The notes under the pieces are model-generated. The model searched no databases and was not told the origin of the DNA. It worked only from the letters and a program-made list of their open reading frames with translations. From assembly GCF_003635115.1 (NCBI RefSeq), contig NZ_RBXJ01000001.1, positions 806,001 through 870,000 of the forward strand: a stretch of DNA of 64,000 nucleotides, read 5' to 3'. This stretch comes from Microbacterium sp. AG1240. Its GTDB lineage: Bacteria; Actinomycetota; Actinomycetes; Actinomycetales; Microbacteriaceae. A program made the position numbers and the translations under genes. Shown here piece after piece: positions 23,490-32,945 of this stretch. Numbering within the stretch: position 1 is the first letter of the stretch; each line of letters begins with the position of its first letter.

Positions 23490-24944
23490 TCAGTAGTGCA
23501 CCCAGACCTCGGTGCCCTTGGGCGCCCAGTCGTAGAGGAACTTGGCCGAGGCGACCGGCAGGTTCACGCAGCCGTGGCTCATGACGTTGCCGAAATTGTT
23601 GTGCCAGTAGGCGCCGTGGAAGGCCTCGTCGCCATTGAAGTAGGCCACCCACGGCACGTTCTCGGTGCAGTACGTCGCGCCGGGGAAGCACCCCATGTCT
23701 TGCAGGGGAGTCTTCCACCCGATGCGGAACGAGCCCGGTGTCGTCGGGCTGCTCGGGAGTCCGGTCGACGATGCCCAGGCGTACAGCACCTGGTCGTTCT
23801 CGTAGAGGTAGGTCATCTGTGTGCTCAGGTTGACCTCGAGGCGGCGCTCGGTGGCGGTCGTCGCGAACGGCGTCTCGGCCACGGTCAGCGGGAACACGCC
23901 GTTGCCCTCGGCGAGCTGGCTCGCGAAAGCGGAGGCGATGCCGTCGGTCGACTCGAGGGCACGACCGGTGACGCCGGCGACCTGCTCGAGCAGGACGCCG
24001 CCGGAGGAGTCGGTGATGACGTTCGCGTTGACGGCGTCGCGGTTCACGGCTGCGGGGAGCGTGTCGACGCTCGCCTGGATCAGCGCGGGGTCGGCCGTGT
24101 ACGAGAACTGGCCGCCCTCGGACGACACGGTGAGCCACGACGCGGCCACGGTGCGGTCGACGGGCACGGTGCGCTCCTGGCCGACGTAGAAGCCGACCGT
24201 CTCGAGCACGCTGTTGAGCGCAGCCACGGCGGCGTCGGCCTCGTCGGTCGTCGCGAGGGCGTCGACGGCGACGGGCGCGGCGTCGATCGTGGTGGTGGTC
24301 TGCCCGCTGTCGAAGGCCGTCTGCAGGGCGGCCTGCACGGTCGCGAGGTCGACGCCCTCGCCCGGCACCGCGGGGGTCGTGACGTAGCTCGCCGATGCGG
24401 CGTCGAACGTCACGGCTGCGTCGACGGGGGCGACGTAGAGGTCGGGGGCGGTGCTCTGGAGGGCGGCCGTGGCGGTCGCCTGGTCGATGGTGACCGCGGC
24501 GTCGCTGCTGCCCGGGTACCAGGTCGACGGGTTCCACATCGGGTTCTCGGCGAACGCGGCGTCGGCGAGGGCCCTCGCGTCGACGCTCGCACCGAGGTCG
24601 GCACCCGTGACCTCGAAGGTGCCGTCGGGGCTGTCGAGCACCACGGTGGTCTCGGCCAGGCGGGCGGAGATCGCGTCGGCGGCGCCGCCGGCGGTGAGTC
24701 CGCCGACCGGCACGCCCGCGACGGAGGCGCCGGGGGCGATGAGAACCAGGGAGGCGGCGATCAGTGCGGTGAGCGTCGCGCCCACCGGCAGGCCGATCCA
24801 CAGCGCGGTGCGCTTCTTCTTGGGACGGCCGGGTTCGACGGGGGCCCACGCCACCGTGGGGGCGGAACCGTCGGTGCCGCCGTCGACGGTCGTTCTATCG
24901 CGGTCGTCTGCGTCGGCATCCGGTCTCGTGACGAGATCGGTCAT
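23490..24944 (-). CDS. L,D-transpeptidase with PG-binding/VanW-type repeats
   Basis: 484 aa. A cytoplasmic N-terminus of about 50 residues, one membrane helix (ALWIGLPVGATLTALIAASL), then two related PG_binding_4-like domains (residues about 65-320; each with a GxxVDxxALAxAA or similar core) and a C-terminal YkuD domain with catalytic FHGAYWHNNFG and SHGCVNLP (nucleophile Cys). It forms 3-3 peptidoglycan cross-links outside the membrane. The ATG at 24944 has GGGGGGTGACCG before it; an in-frame ATG at 25025 is too far upstream for the family. Confidence 0.92.
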   Translation of the reverse strand: MTDLVTRPDADADDRDRTTVDGGTDGSAPTVAWAPVEPGRPKKKRTALWIGLPVGATLTALIAASLVLIAPGASVAGVPVGGLTAGGAADAISARLAETTVVLDSPDGTFEVTGADLGASVDARALADAAFAENPMWNPSTWYPGSSDAAVTIDQATATAALQSTAPDLYVAPVDAAVTFDAASASYVTTPAVPGEGVDLATVQAALQTAFDSGQTTTTIDAAPVAVDALATTDEADAAVAALNSVLETVGFYVGQERTVPVDRTVAASWLTVSSEGGQFSYTADPALIQASVDTLPAAVNRDAVNANVITDSSGGVLLEQVAGVTGRALESTDGIASAFASQLAEGNGVFPLTVAETPFATTATERRLEVNLSTQMTYLYENDQVLYAWASSTGLPSSPTTPGSFRIGWKTPLQDMGCFPGATYCTENVPWVAYFNGDEAFHGAYWHNNFGNVMSHGCVNLPVASAKFLYDWAPKGTEVWVHY

Positions 24945-25040
24945 GTCGGTCACCCCCCGTTTGATGACTCCATGGTAGTCCGCAGGGGTGGGCCTGCGGG
25001 GGCGATCCGTATCACGGTGGCACAACGAAGTGCGCCGGGC

Positions 25041-25454
25041 TCACTCGCGGGACGCGCCCCAGACCAGGGGGAGCAGCACGTGGCTCAGCGGAGCGAGAGG
25101 CAGAACGGATGCTTCGGCCTCACCGAACCAGCGCATCTCCTCGATCTCTGCGCCGATGGTGACCTCCGACGCCGAGACCGCTTCTCGCACACGGAACGCG
25201 TGCGCCACGACGGTGAATCCGGGCTCGTTCGCCGCATCCGCCCGGAACTGCCCGAGCGGCTCGAGCGCAGCCGCATCGACGCTCAGCCCGACCTCCTCGA
25301 GGAGCTCGCGCGCGAGCGTCTCGGCCGGGGTCTCATCGGGCTCCGGCTTGCCGCCGGGCTGCATGAAGGTGTGCGTGCCGCGCTTGCGCACGAGCAGCGC
25401 GCGCCGTTCGTGGTCGAGCACGACGGCGGCGCTCACGTGCACCTCCGCGGTCAC
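25041..25454 (-). CDS. NUDIX hydrolase
   Basis: 137 aa. The Nudix box GGKPEPDETPAETLARELLEEVG lies near residues 37-59 with the REx2EExGx pattern intact as REL-LEEVG. Hydrolyses nucleoside diphosphates linked to another moiety; the substrate is not predictable. The GTG at 25454 overlaps the upstream oxidase stop (GTGA). An in-frame GTG at 25436 has GGAGG 5 bp before it and is an equally good start. Confidence 0.88.
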   Translation of the reverse strand: MTAEVHVSAAVVLDHERRALLVRKRGTHTFMQPGGKPEPDETPAETLARELLEEVGLSVDAAALEPLGQFRADAANEPGFTVVAHAFRVREAVSASEVTIGAEIEEMRWFGEAEASVLPLAPLSHVLLPLVWGASRE

Positions 25455-26824
25455 CGGGAGGCCGTCTCGAAGACCTTGCCCGGGTTCAGGATCCCGGCGG
25501 GATCGAACACGCGAGCCACCTGCCGCTGCAGCTCCCACTGATCGGCGCCCAGCTCGTCGGCGAGCCAGCGTCGCTTGAGCACGCCGATGCCGTGCTCGCC
25601 GGTGAGCGTGCCGCCGAGGTCGAGGGCGGCGTGGAACAGGGCGTCGGCCGCGGCCCAGATGTGCTCGGGCACCTCCGGACCGTCGAAGACGAAGTTCGGG
25701 TGCAGGTTGCCGTCGCCGGCGTGGGCGACGGTGGGGATGACGATGCCGAACTCCCGCTCGATGCGGGCGATCTCGTCGAACATCGCCGGGAGCGCGCTGC
25801 GCGGCACCGAGACGTCTTCGATCAGGGCGGTCCCCAGGGTCTCCATCGCGGGATGCATCGAACGACGGATCATCAGCAGCCGTTCGCCCTCCTCGCGGTC
25901 GGCGGCGACGCGCACGGTGCCCCCGGCGGCCGAGAGCACCTCGTTGATCCTCGAAGCCTCCGCGGCGGCGGCGGGGCCGTCGGTCTGGAGGGTGAGCTGC
26001 GCCACGCCGGGGGCGGGCGCGTCGAGACCGAGGAGCGCGTGCACGGCGGCCAGGCACGCCGCATCCATGAGCTCCATGATCGCGGGCTGCGCGCCCGAGG
26101 CGGTGACGGCGGCGGATGCCGCGGCCGCGGTGCGGACGTCGGGGAAGGTGGCCGCGATCGTGACGATCTCGCCCTCCACGAGACGACGCAGCTTCAGGGT
26201 GGCGGCGACGACGACCCCGAGGATGCCCTCGGAGCCGATCACGAGCGACGTGAGGTCGAGGCCCGTCACGCCCTTGACGCTGCGGTGTCCGAGTTTCATG
26301 AGCCGCCCGTCGGCGAGCACGATGTCGACCCCGAGCACGGCATCGCGGACCACGCCGTACTTGGCGCACAGGAGTCCGCCGGCGCCCGTGGCGATGTTGC
26401 CGCCGACGGTGGAGATGGCCCGGCTGGCCGGATCCGGGGCCCACCACAGGCCCTGGAGACCGAGGGCGTCGTTCAGTTCGGCGTTGAGGATGCCGGGCTC
26501 GACCACCGCGAGGAGGTCATCGGGGCGCACCTCGAGGATGCGGTTCATGCGGCGCACCGAGAGGGCGATCTCGCCGCCCCCGGCGTTGGCGCCGCCGGCG
26601 AGCCCCGTGCCCGCGCCGCGGGTGACGACGGGGGTCGAGGTCTCCGAGGCGATCCGCAGCACGCGCTGCACGTCGGCCACCGACTCGGCGTGCACGACAG
26701 CGAGCGGCCGGTCGGGGGCCGCGTGGCCCGACTTGTCGGCGCGGGCGGCGTCGAGCGCATCGGCGGAGGTGTCGACGAGGTCGCCGAGGGCGTCTCGGAG
26801 CAGCCCGACGACGTCGACGCTCAT
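25451..26824 (-). CDS. FAD-linked oxidase, GlcD/D-lactate dehydrogenase-like
   Basis: 457 aa. N-terminal PCMH FAD domain (VTRGAGTGLAGGANA near residues 61-75; NIATGAGGLLCAKYG near 136-150) and a C-terminal FAD-oxidase domain with IPTVAHAGDGNLHPNF near 376-391 and GEHGIGVLKRRWL near 420-432. Matches glycolate oxidase GlcD, D-lactate or D-2-hydroxyglutarate dehydrogenases; no glcE/glcF partners are adjacent, so a single-subunit 2-hydroxyacid dehydrogenase is likely. The ATG at 26824 overlaps the YrdB stop by 4 bp; the stop overlaps the NUDIX start by 4 bp. Confidence 0.9.
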   Translation of the reverse strand: MSVDVVGLLRDALGDLVDTSADALDAARADKSGHAAPDRPLAVVHAESVADVQRVLRIASETSTPVVTRGAGTGLAGGANAGGGEIALSVRRMNRILEVRPDDLLAVVEPGILNAELNDALGLQGLWWAPDPASRAISTVGGNIATGAGGLLCAKYGVVRDAVLGVDIVLADGRLMKLGHRSVKGVTGLDLTSLVIGSEGILGVVVAATLKLRRLVEGEIVTIAATFPDVRTAAAASAAVTASGAQPAIMELMDAACLAAVHALLGLDAPAPGVAQLTLQTDGPAAAAEASRINEVLSAAGGTVRVAADREEGERLLMIRRSMHPAMETLGTALIEDVSVPRSALPAMFDEIARIEREFGIVIPTVAHAGDGNLHPNFVFDGPEVPEHIWAAADALFHAALDLGGTLTGEHGIGVLKRRWLADELGADQWELQRQVARVFDPAGILNPGKVFETASR

Positions 26825-27207
26825 GCGAGTCGTCGCCGGCCGGCGAACAGGCCGCACGTGATGGCGACGATCGCGAAGGCGATGCCGACCCACACCTGGC
26901 CCATGTTCCACCAGGCCACGGTCGCCGCCGCGTACACGAGCAGCTCGACGATCGCCCGCACGAACGGGTGCACGGCCAACACCGCGCGCGGCGAGACGAA
27001 CAGCGCCCACACGAGGATCGCCGCGACGGGAGCGGCGATGCCGAACACGATGTTCCAAGGGAGCGGCCATGCCAGGAAGCCCCACAGGGCGAGGGTCGCG
27101 AAGGCGAACAGGCCGCAGAGGAAGGCGCCGATCTCGGCGGCCGAGGGCCGCGGTCGCATCCCCGGCTGGAGGGGCGCTTCGGCGCGGACATTCGGGGTTT
27201 CGGGCAT
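26821..27207 (-). CDS. YrdB family (DUF2568) membrane protein
   Basis: 128 aa, four membrane segments from residue about 28 to 120 (GAFLCGLFAFATLALWGFLA; NIVFGIAAPVAAILVWALF; ELLVYAAATVAWWNMG; GIAFAIVAITCGLFAG). The LWGF and FVSPRA...HP pattern fits the YrdB family, of unknown function. First gene of a three-gene minus-strand unit coupled by 4-bp overlaps with the FAD oxidase and NUDIX genes. Confidence 0.8.
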   Translation of the reverse strand: MPETPNVRAEAPLQPGMRPRPSAAEIGAFLCGLFAFATLALWGFLAWPLPWNIVFGIAAPVAAILVWALFVSPRAVLAVHPFVRAIVELLVYAAATVAWWNMGQVWVGIAFAIVAITCGLFAGRRRLA

Positions 27208-27331
27208 GCCACCAGTCTACGATCCGTCTCGCCGCGAGGCGGAGGCCGCGGTCGGGGACGGATCGGGAAACGGGCACGACCGGCACGCCGAGGGGGCTCG
27301 TCGGCGCGGGTCGCCGGACAGCAGCATCCGG

Positions 27332-27337
27332 TATGAT
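27332..27337 (+). promoter_or_regulatory. -10 box of the glyA riboswitch transcript
   Basis: TATGAT; transcription about 7 bp downstream would begin at the 5' edge of the ZTP aptamer. No good -35 is visible. Confidence 0.55.
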
Positions 27338-27342
27338 CTGAC

Positions 27343-27434
27343 CTGTCGCGACTGGCGTTCAAGGTGGAGGACCACCGGGGAGCGACACTGTTTTCGCCTT
27401 CTGCACGATGGCATTCGACCGCTCGCCTGGGCCG
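27343..27434 (+). ncRNA. ZTP (pfl) riboswitch upstream of glyA
   Basis: The conserved blocks of the ZTP aptamer appear in order: TCGCGACTGGCG (27346-27357), GGTGG...CCACCGGGGAGCGA (27363-27384) and, after a variable loop, CCGCTCGCCTGGGC (27419-27432). The GGC/GCC pseudoknot pairing is available. ZTP/ZMP accumulates when 10-formyl-THF is scarce, and the switch then raises one-carbon genes, which fits glyA here. Recognition is from the consensus; covariance scoring was not run. Confidence 0.85.
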
Positions 27435-27509
27435 ATGTGGATGTTCGTCGGCGCGCTCCGCGGGCCGACTGCAACCGCAGTAACCACCCGACGATCGAGG
27501 AGTCCGCCC

Positions 27510-28784
27510 GTGTCCGACCCGTCATTCAACGCCCCCCTCTCCGAGGTCGATCCCGAGATCGCCGAGGTGCTCGAGCGCGAGCTCGAGCGTCAGCGCGGCT
27601 ACCTCGAGATGATCGCGTCCGAGAACTTCGTGCCCGTCTCGGTGCTGCAGTCGCAGGGATCGGTACTCACCAACAAGTACGCCGAGGGCTACCCCGGTCG
27701 CCGTTACTACGGCGGCTGCGAGGAGGTCGACGTCGCCGAGGAGCTCGCGATCGAGCGGGCGAAGAGCCTGTTCGGCGCGGAGTTCGCCAACGTGCAGCCG
27801 CACTCGGGTGCGACCGCCAACGCCGCCGTGCTGCACGCGATCGCCCGCCCCGGCGACACGCTGCTCGGTCTCTCGCTCGACCAGGGCGGCCACCTGACGC
27901 ACGGCATGAAGATCAACTTCTCGGGTCGTCTCTACAACATCGTCGCCTACGGCGTCGACCCCGAGACCTCGCTCATCGACATGGACGAGGTGCGCCGACT
28001 GGCGATCGAGCACCAGCCCAAGGTCATCATCGCCGGCTGGTCGGCCTACCCCCGTCAGCTGGACTTCGCCCGGTTCCGTGAGATCGCCGACGAGGTCGGT
28101 GCCCTCCTGTGGGTCGACATGGCGCACTTCGCCGGCCTCGTCGCGGCGGGCCTGCACCCCAGCCCCGTGCCGCACGCCCACGTCGTGTCGTCGACCGTGC
28201 ACAAGACGATCGGTGGCCCGCGTTCGGGCTTCATCCTCACGAACGACGCCGCGCTGGCGAAGAAGATCGACACCGCGGTGTTCCCCGGCCAGCAAGGTGG
28301 CCCGCTCATGCACGTGATCGCCGCCAAGGCCACGGCGTTCAAGCTCGCCGCCTCGCCGGTGTTCCGCGAGCGTCAGGAGCGCACGGTGCGCGGCGCGGCG
28401 ATCGTCGCCGAGCGCCTCACCCGCGACGACGTCTCCGCCGCCGGCATCGCCGTGCGGTCGGGCGGCACCGACGTGCACCTGGTGCTGGTCGACCTGCGCG
28501 AGGCCGCCATCGACGGCAAGCAGGCCGAAGACCTGCTGCACGAGATCCACATCACGGTCAACCGCAACGCGGTGCCGAACGACCCGCGCCCGCCGATGGT
28601 GACCTCCGGTCTGCGCATCGGAACCCCGGCGCTCGCGACGCGCGGCTTCGGCGACGAGGAGTTCACCGAGGTCGCCGACATCATCGCCCTGGCGCTCCTG
28701 CCGAACGCCGATGTCGAGGCCCTGCGCACCCGCGTCGCCGCGCTCGCCGCAGCCTTCCCGCTGTACCCGGGTCTGACTCAGTAA
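27510..28784 (+). CDS. glyA: serine hydroxymethyltransferase
   Basis: 424 aa. PLP enzyme interconverting serine + THF and glycine + 5,10-methylene-THF. The N-terminal [19 protein letters not shown] near residues 30-48, [18 protein letters not shown] near 57-74 and the PLP lysine motif [14 protein letters not shown] near 228-241 are all present. The GTG at 27510 has GAGGAG 7 bp upstream. Controlled by the ZTP riboswitch; folD follows after 105 bp in the same direction. Confidence 0.97.
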   Translation: MSDPSFNAPLSEVDPEIAEVLERELERQRGYLEMIASENFVPVSVLQSQGSVLTNKYAEGYPGRRYYGGCEEVDVAEELAIERAKSLFGAEFANVQPHSGATANAAVLHAIARPGDTLLGLSLDQGGHLTHGMKINFSGRLYNIVAYGVDPETSLIDMDEVRRLAIEHQPKVIIAGWSAYPRQLDFARFREIADEVGALLWVDMAHFAGLVAAGLHPSPVPHAHVVSSTVHKTIGGPRSGFILTNDAALAKKIDTAVFPGQQGGPLMHVIAAKATAFKLAASPVFRERQERTVRGAAIVAERLTRDDVSAAGIAVRSGGTDVHLVLVDLREAAIDGKQAEDLLHEIHITVNRNAVPNDPRPPMVTSGLRIGTPALATRGFGDEEFTEVADIIALALLPNADVEALRTRVAALAAAFPLYPGLTQ

Positions 28785-28889
28785 AGACCGAGAGGTTCGG
28801 AAGCCCGGTTGCCGTGGACCTATACCTACGGGCATAGTGATCTGCGGGAGCCGGGCTCTCGACCGTCGACGACGACACGAGGAGAACAC

Positions 28890-29771
28890 ATGACCGCGCA
28901 GAAGCTCGATGGCAAGGCGGCGGCAGCCGAGATCAAGGCGGAGCTGCGCGAGCGCGTAGACGCCCTCCGTGCGAAGGGCGTCACGCCGGGCATCGCGACG
29001 GTGCTGGTCGGTGCCGATCCGGCCTCGCAGCTGTACGTCGGCATGAAGCACCGCGAGTCCGAGGCCATCGGCATGAACTCGATCCAGGTCGAGCTGCCCG
29101 CCGAGGCGACCCAGGCCGAGGTCGAGGCGACCATCGACGAGCTCAACGCCGACCCGACGTGCCACGGCTACATCGTGCAGCTGCCGCTTCCGAAGCACAT
29201 CGACACCGACGCGATCCTCGAGCGGATAGACCCCGCGAAAGACGCCGACGGCCTGCACCCGACCAACCTCGGACGCCTCGTGCTCAACGTCAACGCGCCG
29301 ATCACCACGCCGCTGCCCTGCACGCCTCGCGGCGTCATCGAGCTGCTGGTGCGCAACGGCTACGACCTCACGGGCAAGGAGGTCGTCGTCGTGGGCCGCG
29401 GTGTCACGATCGGCCGCTCGATCGGGCTGTTGCTGACACGCCGCGAATACAACGCGACCGTCACCCTCACCCACACGGGCACGACCGACCTCGGTCACCA
29501 CCTGCGTCAGGCCGACGTAATCGTCGCCGCCGCCGGGGTCAAGCACATCGTGCTCCCCGAGCACGTCAAGCCCGGCGCAGCCGTGCTCGACGTCGGCGTC
29601 ACGCGCGAGACCGACCCCGAGACGGGCAAGAACCGCGTATACGGCGACGTGCACCCCGGTGTGGCCGACGTGGCCGGGTACCTCTCGCCCAACCCCGGCG
29701 GGGTCGGCCCCATGACGGTGGCGCTGCTCATGACCAACGTCGTCGAGGCGGCGGAGCGCGCCACGGCCTGA
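28890..29771 (+). CDS. folD: bifunctional methylene-THF dehydrogenase / methenyl-THF cyclohydrolase
   Basis: 293 aa. Converts 5,10-methylene-THF to 10-formyl-THF. Seen: [19 protein letters not shown] near residues 39-57 with the catalytic Lys, [13 protein letters not shown] near 92-104, [11 protein letters not shown] near 146-156, [16 protein letters not shown] near 168-183 and [15 protein letters not shown] near 270-284. The ATG at 28890 follows GAGGAGAACAC. It uses the product of GlyA and feeds PurN/PurH. An AGCCCGG/CCGGGCT hairpin lies in the glyA-folD gap. Confidence 0.96.
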   Translation: MTAQKLDGKAAAAEIKAELRERVDALRAKGVTPGIATVLVGADPASQLYVGMKHRESEAIGMNSIQVELPAEATQAEVEATIDELNADPTCHGYIVQLPLPKHIDTDAILERIDPAKDADGLHPTNLGRLVLNVNAPITTPLPCTPRGVIELLVRNGYDLTGKEVVVVGRGVTIGRSIGLLLTRREYNATVTLTHTGTTDLGHHLRQADVIVAAAGVKHIVLPEHVKPGAAVLDVGVTRETDPETGKNRVYGDVHPGVADVAGYLSPNPGGVGPMTVALLMTNVVEAAERATA

Positions 29772-29785
29772 CCCGGCGTTTCCGC

Positions 29786-29852
29786 GCGTCGGAGGGTCGT
29801 CGCAGCGTCGGACGATGCGCGCGGGATCCTCCGACGCAGGTGCGGTTCTCCG
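29786..29852. repeat. nested palindromic intergenic element (GTCGGAG family, copy B)
   Basis: GCGTCGGAGG (29786-29795) pairs with CCTCCGACGC (29828-29837), with an extra GCGTCGGA at 29805-29812 and a GGTGCGGTTCTCCG tail (29839-29852). Same parts and same setting, between convergent genes, as copy A at 20366-20442. Confidence 0.6.
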
Positions 29853-29874
29853 GCCCCGGCCTCGCGAATCGCGG

Positions 29875-30669
29875 TCAGGCGAGCTGCACCAGCCGGGTGA
29901 TGTCGTCGAGGGGGAGCGACTCCGCCGTCGCGGTGACCTCCATCTCGACGAGGTTCGCGAAGCCCGACATGATGGTGAGGAACGCGGTGTCGGCGGCGTC
30001 TCGCCCCGTCGCGATGCGCACGAGCGTCTGACGCGGCGCGAGGGTGGTCGCGTCGACGATCCGCCACGCGCCGTCGACCCACGCCTCGGCCACCGCGTGG
30101 AAGTCCATAGGGTGCAGCCCGGGGGCGTACACGGCCGCCAGGCGGGCGGGCACGTTCAGCGCGCGCAGCAGCGCGACGCACAGGTGGGCGTAGTCGCGGC
30201 AGACGCCGCGGCGGTCGAGCAGGGTGCGCACCGCCCCGTCGGTCGGCAGGCTCGACCCGGGCACGTACGCGAGCTCGGTGCCCACCCACGACGACACGGC
30301 GGCCAGCAGGTCGACGGGGTCGGTGATGCCCGCGAACTCGGCCACGGCCGTCGGCAGCAGCCGGTCGGACTCGGCGTACCGGCTCGGGCGGGTGTAGACC
30401 AGAAGGTCGGTCTCGGTCGCGGTGGCGACCTCCCCCTCGCCGACGGTCGCGCGATACCGCACCTCCAGGCGGCCGGGCGAGGCGCTCAGCCGGTGCAGAC
30501 GCGTTCCGTGGGCATCGTCGACGACCGACGGGTCGATCCGGCGTCCGTCGATCGAGGCGGTGAACTCCTCGGTCGTGGGGGCGTAGTGGGACGAGACCGC
30601 CACCGCGAACACCAGGTCGGCCTGTCCGGTCACGTCGAGCACGATCTTGCTGGTCACGTCACGTCTCAT
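29875..30669 (-). CDS. transglutaminase-like domain protein
   Basis: 264 aa. A beta-rich N-terminal half (residues about 1-120) and a transglutaminase-like core with the triad Cys in DRRGVCRDYAHLCVALLRAL near 161-180, His in MDFHAVAEAWVDG near 198-210 and Asp in WRIVDAT. Matches bacterial transglutaminase/protease-like proteins (DUF4431/Bact_transglu_N type). The cellular substrate is unknown. The ATG at 30669 is preferred over an in-frame ATG at 30711. Confidence 0.85.
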   Translation of the reverse strand: MRRDVTSKIVLDVTGQADLVFAVAVSSHYAPTTEEFTASIDGRRIDPSVVDDAHGTRLHRLSASPGRLEVRYRATVGEGEVATATETDLLVYTRPSRYAESDRLLPTAVAEFAGITDPVDLLAAVSSWVGTELAYVPGSSLPTDGAVRTLLDRRGVCRDYAHLCVALLRALNVPARLAAVYAPGLHPMDFHAVAEAWVDGAWRIVDATTLAPRQTLVRIATGRDAADTAFLTIMSGFANLVEMEVTATAESLPLDDITRLVQLA

Positions 30670-30756
30670 GCGCACAGCGTGCCACACCCGCGCTCGCTCG
30701 GGTCGCAGCATCCGTCCCGAGATCTCGGGGCGTCGTTCGTCGCGGTCCGAGCGAGT

Positions 30757-31365
30757 TCAGCGCGCGCTTCCGTAGCGCTCGCCGACGGGGATCTCGACGT
30801 CGACCGTATTGCCGACCTGGGCCAGCGGGCAGGCCCACATCGGGTCGTAGGCGCACGACGGGTTGTAGGCGAAGTTGAAGTCGAGCACGAGCGAGTCGGG
30901 CGAACCCCCGAGGTCGGCACCCTTGATGGTGTCGAGCAGGTACCGCCCGCCGCCGTAGGTGCCGCCGGGCACGCGGCTGAGGGCATCCTTGACGGGCACG
31001 AACACCCCGCCGCCGTACGAGGCGAGCCGCCACACGTCGAGACCGCCCACGCCGGGAACGTCGACGCGGCCGATGCGCTCGAACGGCACGGAGCCGTCGG
31101 TGCCGGTCTCGACCTCCATACGATGCGGGTCGGTGGGCTCGATCCGGCAGGTGAACCGCCACTCGGGGTCGTACGGCGGCACGCGCAGGCCGGTGAAAGC
31201 GCCGCGGTCGTCGTCGAGGAGGGGCGAAGCCGGATGCTGCGCGAACAGCTCATCGCGACCGCGCCGCCACAGGTCGTGCGCGGCGGAGAGGTCGGGGTGC
31301 TCGCGCACCGCGGCGTAGAGGGCGAAGACGCGGCGGCGCCAGTCGACGATCTCGAGGGCTTGCAT
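30757..31365 (-). CDS. DUF1684 domain-containing protein
   Basis: 202 aa. The family signature is clear: FVPVKDALSRVPGGTYGGGRYLLDT near residues 118-142 and LDFNFAYNPSCAYDPMWACPLA near 158-179, ending in VEIPVGERY. DUF1684 proteins are soluble and of unknown function. The ATG lies at 31365, 34 bp downstream of the RamB-like gene, probably one unit. Confidence 0.88.
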   Translation of the reverse strand: MQALEIVDWRRRVFALYAAVREHPDLSAAHDLWRRGRDELFAQHPASPLLDDDRGAFTGLRVPPYDPEWRFTCRIEPTDPHRMEVETGTDGSVPFERIGRVDVPGVGGLDVWRLASYGGGVFVPVKDALSRVPGGTYGGGRYLLDTIKGADLGGSPDSLVLDFNFAYNPSCAYDPMWACPLAQVGNTVDVEIPVGERYGSAR

Positions 31366-31399
31366 ACTCCGACCCTAGGCCGCGCCGCGGCGGGGTGGC

Positions 31400-32836
31400 T
31401 CAGGCGTGGCGATCGAGGAAGGCGAAGACCTCGGTGTCGTCGACGCCGGGGAAGTCGCCCCGGGGGAGCGGCGAGAACATGTGGCGGTGAACGCGGGCGC
31501 TCGGCCAGGCCTTGCCCGTCCATCGGCTCGCCGACTCCGCCGGTGGCCTGCGGCAGCACGACTCGTCGGGGCAGCGCGACACCGCGCGGGTCTGCGTCTC
31601 GCGGCCTCGGAACCACCGCGCGTCGTCGAAGGGCACCCCCACCGTGATCGAGAAGTCGCCGTCGGAGGTCGTGCCCGTCTGCGTGGAGCACCAGAACGTG
31701 CCGGCGGGGGTGTCGGTGTACTGGTAGTGCTCGGTCGTGCGGTTCTTCTCGGCGAACGCCGTGCGCGCCGACCAGCGTCGGCACACGCGCTGGCCTTCGA
31801 CGGCACCGGTGACGTCGGCGGGGAGGGGGAGGCCGTCGTTCTCGTAGACGCGAGAGATTGCCCCTGAGCCGTCGGCCCGCAGGAAGTGCAGCTTGATCCC
31901 GAGGTGTTGCGTCAGGAGGTTCGTCATCCGCATGCCGGCGGCTTCGTGGGTGACCCCGAAGGCGTCGCGGAAGTCTTCCACCGCGAGGTCGCGATCCTTC
32001 TTCGCCTGATGCAGGAAGGCCACCGAGTTGCCCTCGGGCATGAGGCAGCACGCCGCGAAGTAGTTGATCTCCAACCGCTGCTGCAGGAAGTCGGCGTAGT
32101 CGGTGGGCGGGCGGTGGCCGAGCAGGCGGTGCGCCATCGCCTGCAGCGCCATAGACCGAAGGCCGTGCCCGCCGGGGATCGAGGCCGGGGGGAGGTAGAT
32201 GCGGCCGTTCTCGAGATCGGTGACCGAGCGCGCCGAGTGGGGCAGGTCGTCGACGTAGAGCAGTTCGAACCCCAGTTGCTCGGCCATGATGCTGACCGTG
32301 CGGTGGGTGAGGGCGCCGGAGACGTGTCCGGCGCTCTTGAGCTGCTTCTCGGCGAGCTTCTCGACGTCGGGCAGGTAGTTGTCGACGCCGCGCATGCGCA
32401 GGCGCAGCTCGGTGTTCGCGCGACGAGCCTCTTCGGGGGTGGCGATGGCCTCCCGCTCGCGACGCTGCAGTTCGTGGTGGAGTCCGAGCACGGTCTCGAT
32501 CGTGTCGTCGGACATGCTCTTCGTGACCTTGACCGGGGGCAGGCCGAGCTGCCGGAACACCGGACTGGCCTGCGCGCGGTCGAGTTCGATCTCCAGCGCC
32601 GCCCGCCGGTTCGGAGGCTCGGCGGAGAGCAGCTCGGAGATGGGCGTCGAGGTCGCCCGCGCGATCTCCTGCAGCAGCGAGAGCTTGGGCTCGCGCTTGC
32701 CGTTCTCGATGAGGCTCAGCTGGCTGCCCGCGACCCCGACCTGAGCGCCGAGCTCGTCCAGGGTGAGCCCGCACGCGAGGCGGTGATGACGGATGCGGTG
32801 CCCGAGGGTCGTCAGCTCGAAGGCGGGAGACGTCAT
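31400..32836 (-). CDS. ramB: RamB-like XRE-family regulator with ScfR (short-chain fatty acid regulator) domain
   Basis: 478 aa. N-terminal HTH_XRE (residues about 9-65; GLTLDELGAQVGVAGSQLSLIENGKREPKLSLL), an IrrE/ImmA-like Zn-peptidase-type middle with RRLEINYFAAC (His replaced by Asn), and a C-terminal ScfR domain rich in cysteines (CRRWSARTAF; CPDESCC). Architecture and length fit RamB of Corynebacterium/Mycobacterium, which controls acetate, glyoxylate and gluconeogenic genes. Divergent from pckG with 109 bp between, so pckG is a likely target. The name is by architecture; orthology was not tested. Confidence 0.85.
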   Translation of the reverse strand: MTSPAFELTTLGHRIRHHRLACGLTLDELGAQVGVAGSQLSLIENGKREPKLSLLQEIARATSTPISELLSAEPPNRRAALEIELDRAQASPVFRQLGLPPVKVTKSMSDDTIETVLGLHHELQRREREAIATPEEARRANTELRLRMRGVDNYLPDVEKLAEKQLKSAGHVSGALTHRTVSIMAEQLGFELLYVDDLPHSARSVTDLENGRIYLPPASIPGGHGLRSMALQAMAHRLLGHRPPTDYADFLQQRLEINYFAACCLMPEGNSVAFLHQAKKDRDLAVEDFRDAFGVTHEAAGMRMTNLLTQHLGIKLHFLRADGSGAISRVYENDGLPLPADVTGAVEGQRVCRRWSARTAFAEKNRTTEHYQYTDTPAGTFWCSTQTGTTSDGDFSITVGVPFDDARWFRGRETQTRAVSRCPDESCCRRPPAESASRWTGKAWPSARVHRHMFSPLPRGDFPGVDDTEVFAFLDRHA

Positions 32837-32945
32837 TGTTTGATCCTAGCGAAAGAAACTCGATTCTTATCAAGATTTTTCTCCTAAAGACGCCGACGGA
32901 ACGGTCAATCTAAGGAGGAACCCCGTTCTCTTCGAAGGAGCTCGC
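32837..32945. promoter_or_regulatory. divergent ramB-like/pckG control region
   Basis: 109 bp, noticeably AT-richer than its surroundings. It carries TTTGATCC, GCGAAAGAAA and TCTTATCAAGATTTTT, an SD AAGGAGCTCGC for pckG, and one ATCAAGAT half (32869-32876) of the TCA box but not the full palindrome. No exact RamB consensus (AAAGTTTGCAAA as I recall it) is present. Confidence 0.4.

Larger units (their letters stand above)
27208..27509 (+). other. glyA leader region (no protein gene)
   Basis: 302 bp between the divergent yrdB and glyA starts. It contains a TATGAT -10 box (27332-27337), the ZTP aptamer (27343-27434), a downstream GTCGGC...GCCGAC hairpin about 27452-27474 that could be the expression platform, and GAGGAG (27497-27502) as the glyA SD. 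An open frame running through it into glyA from 27408 is not a real N-terminus. Confidence 0.7.

Noticed and set aside
32861..32880. A fourth TCA box in the ramB-like/pckG region
   Set aside because: Only the half ATCAAGAT is present; the other half does not match at the needed spacing.
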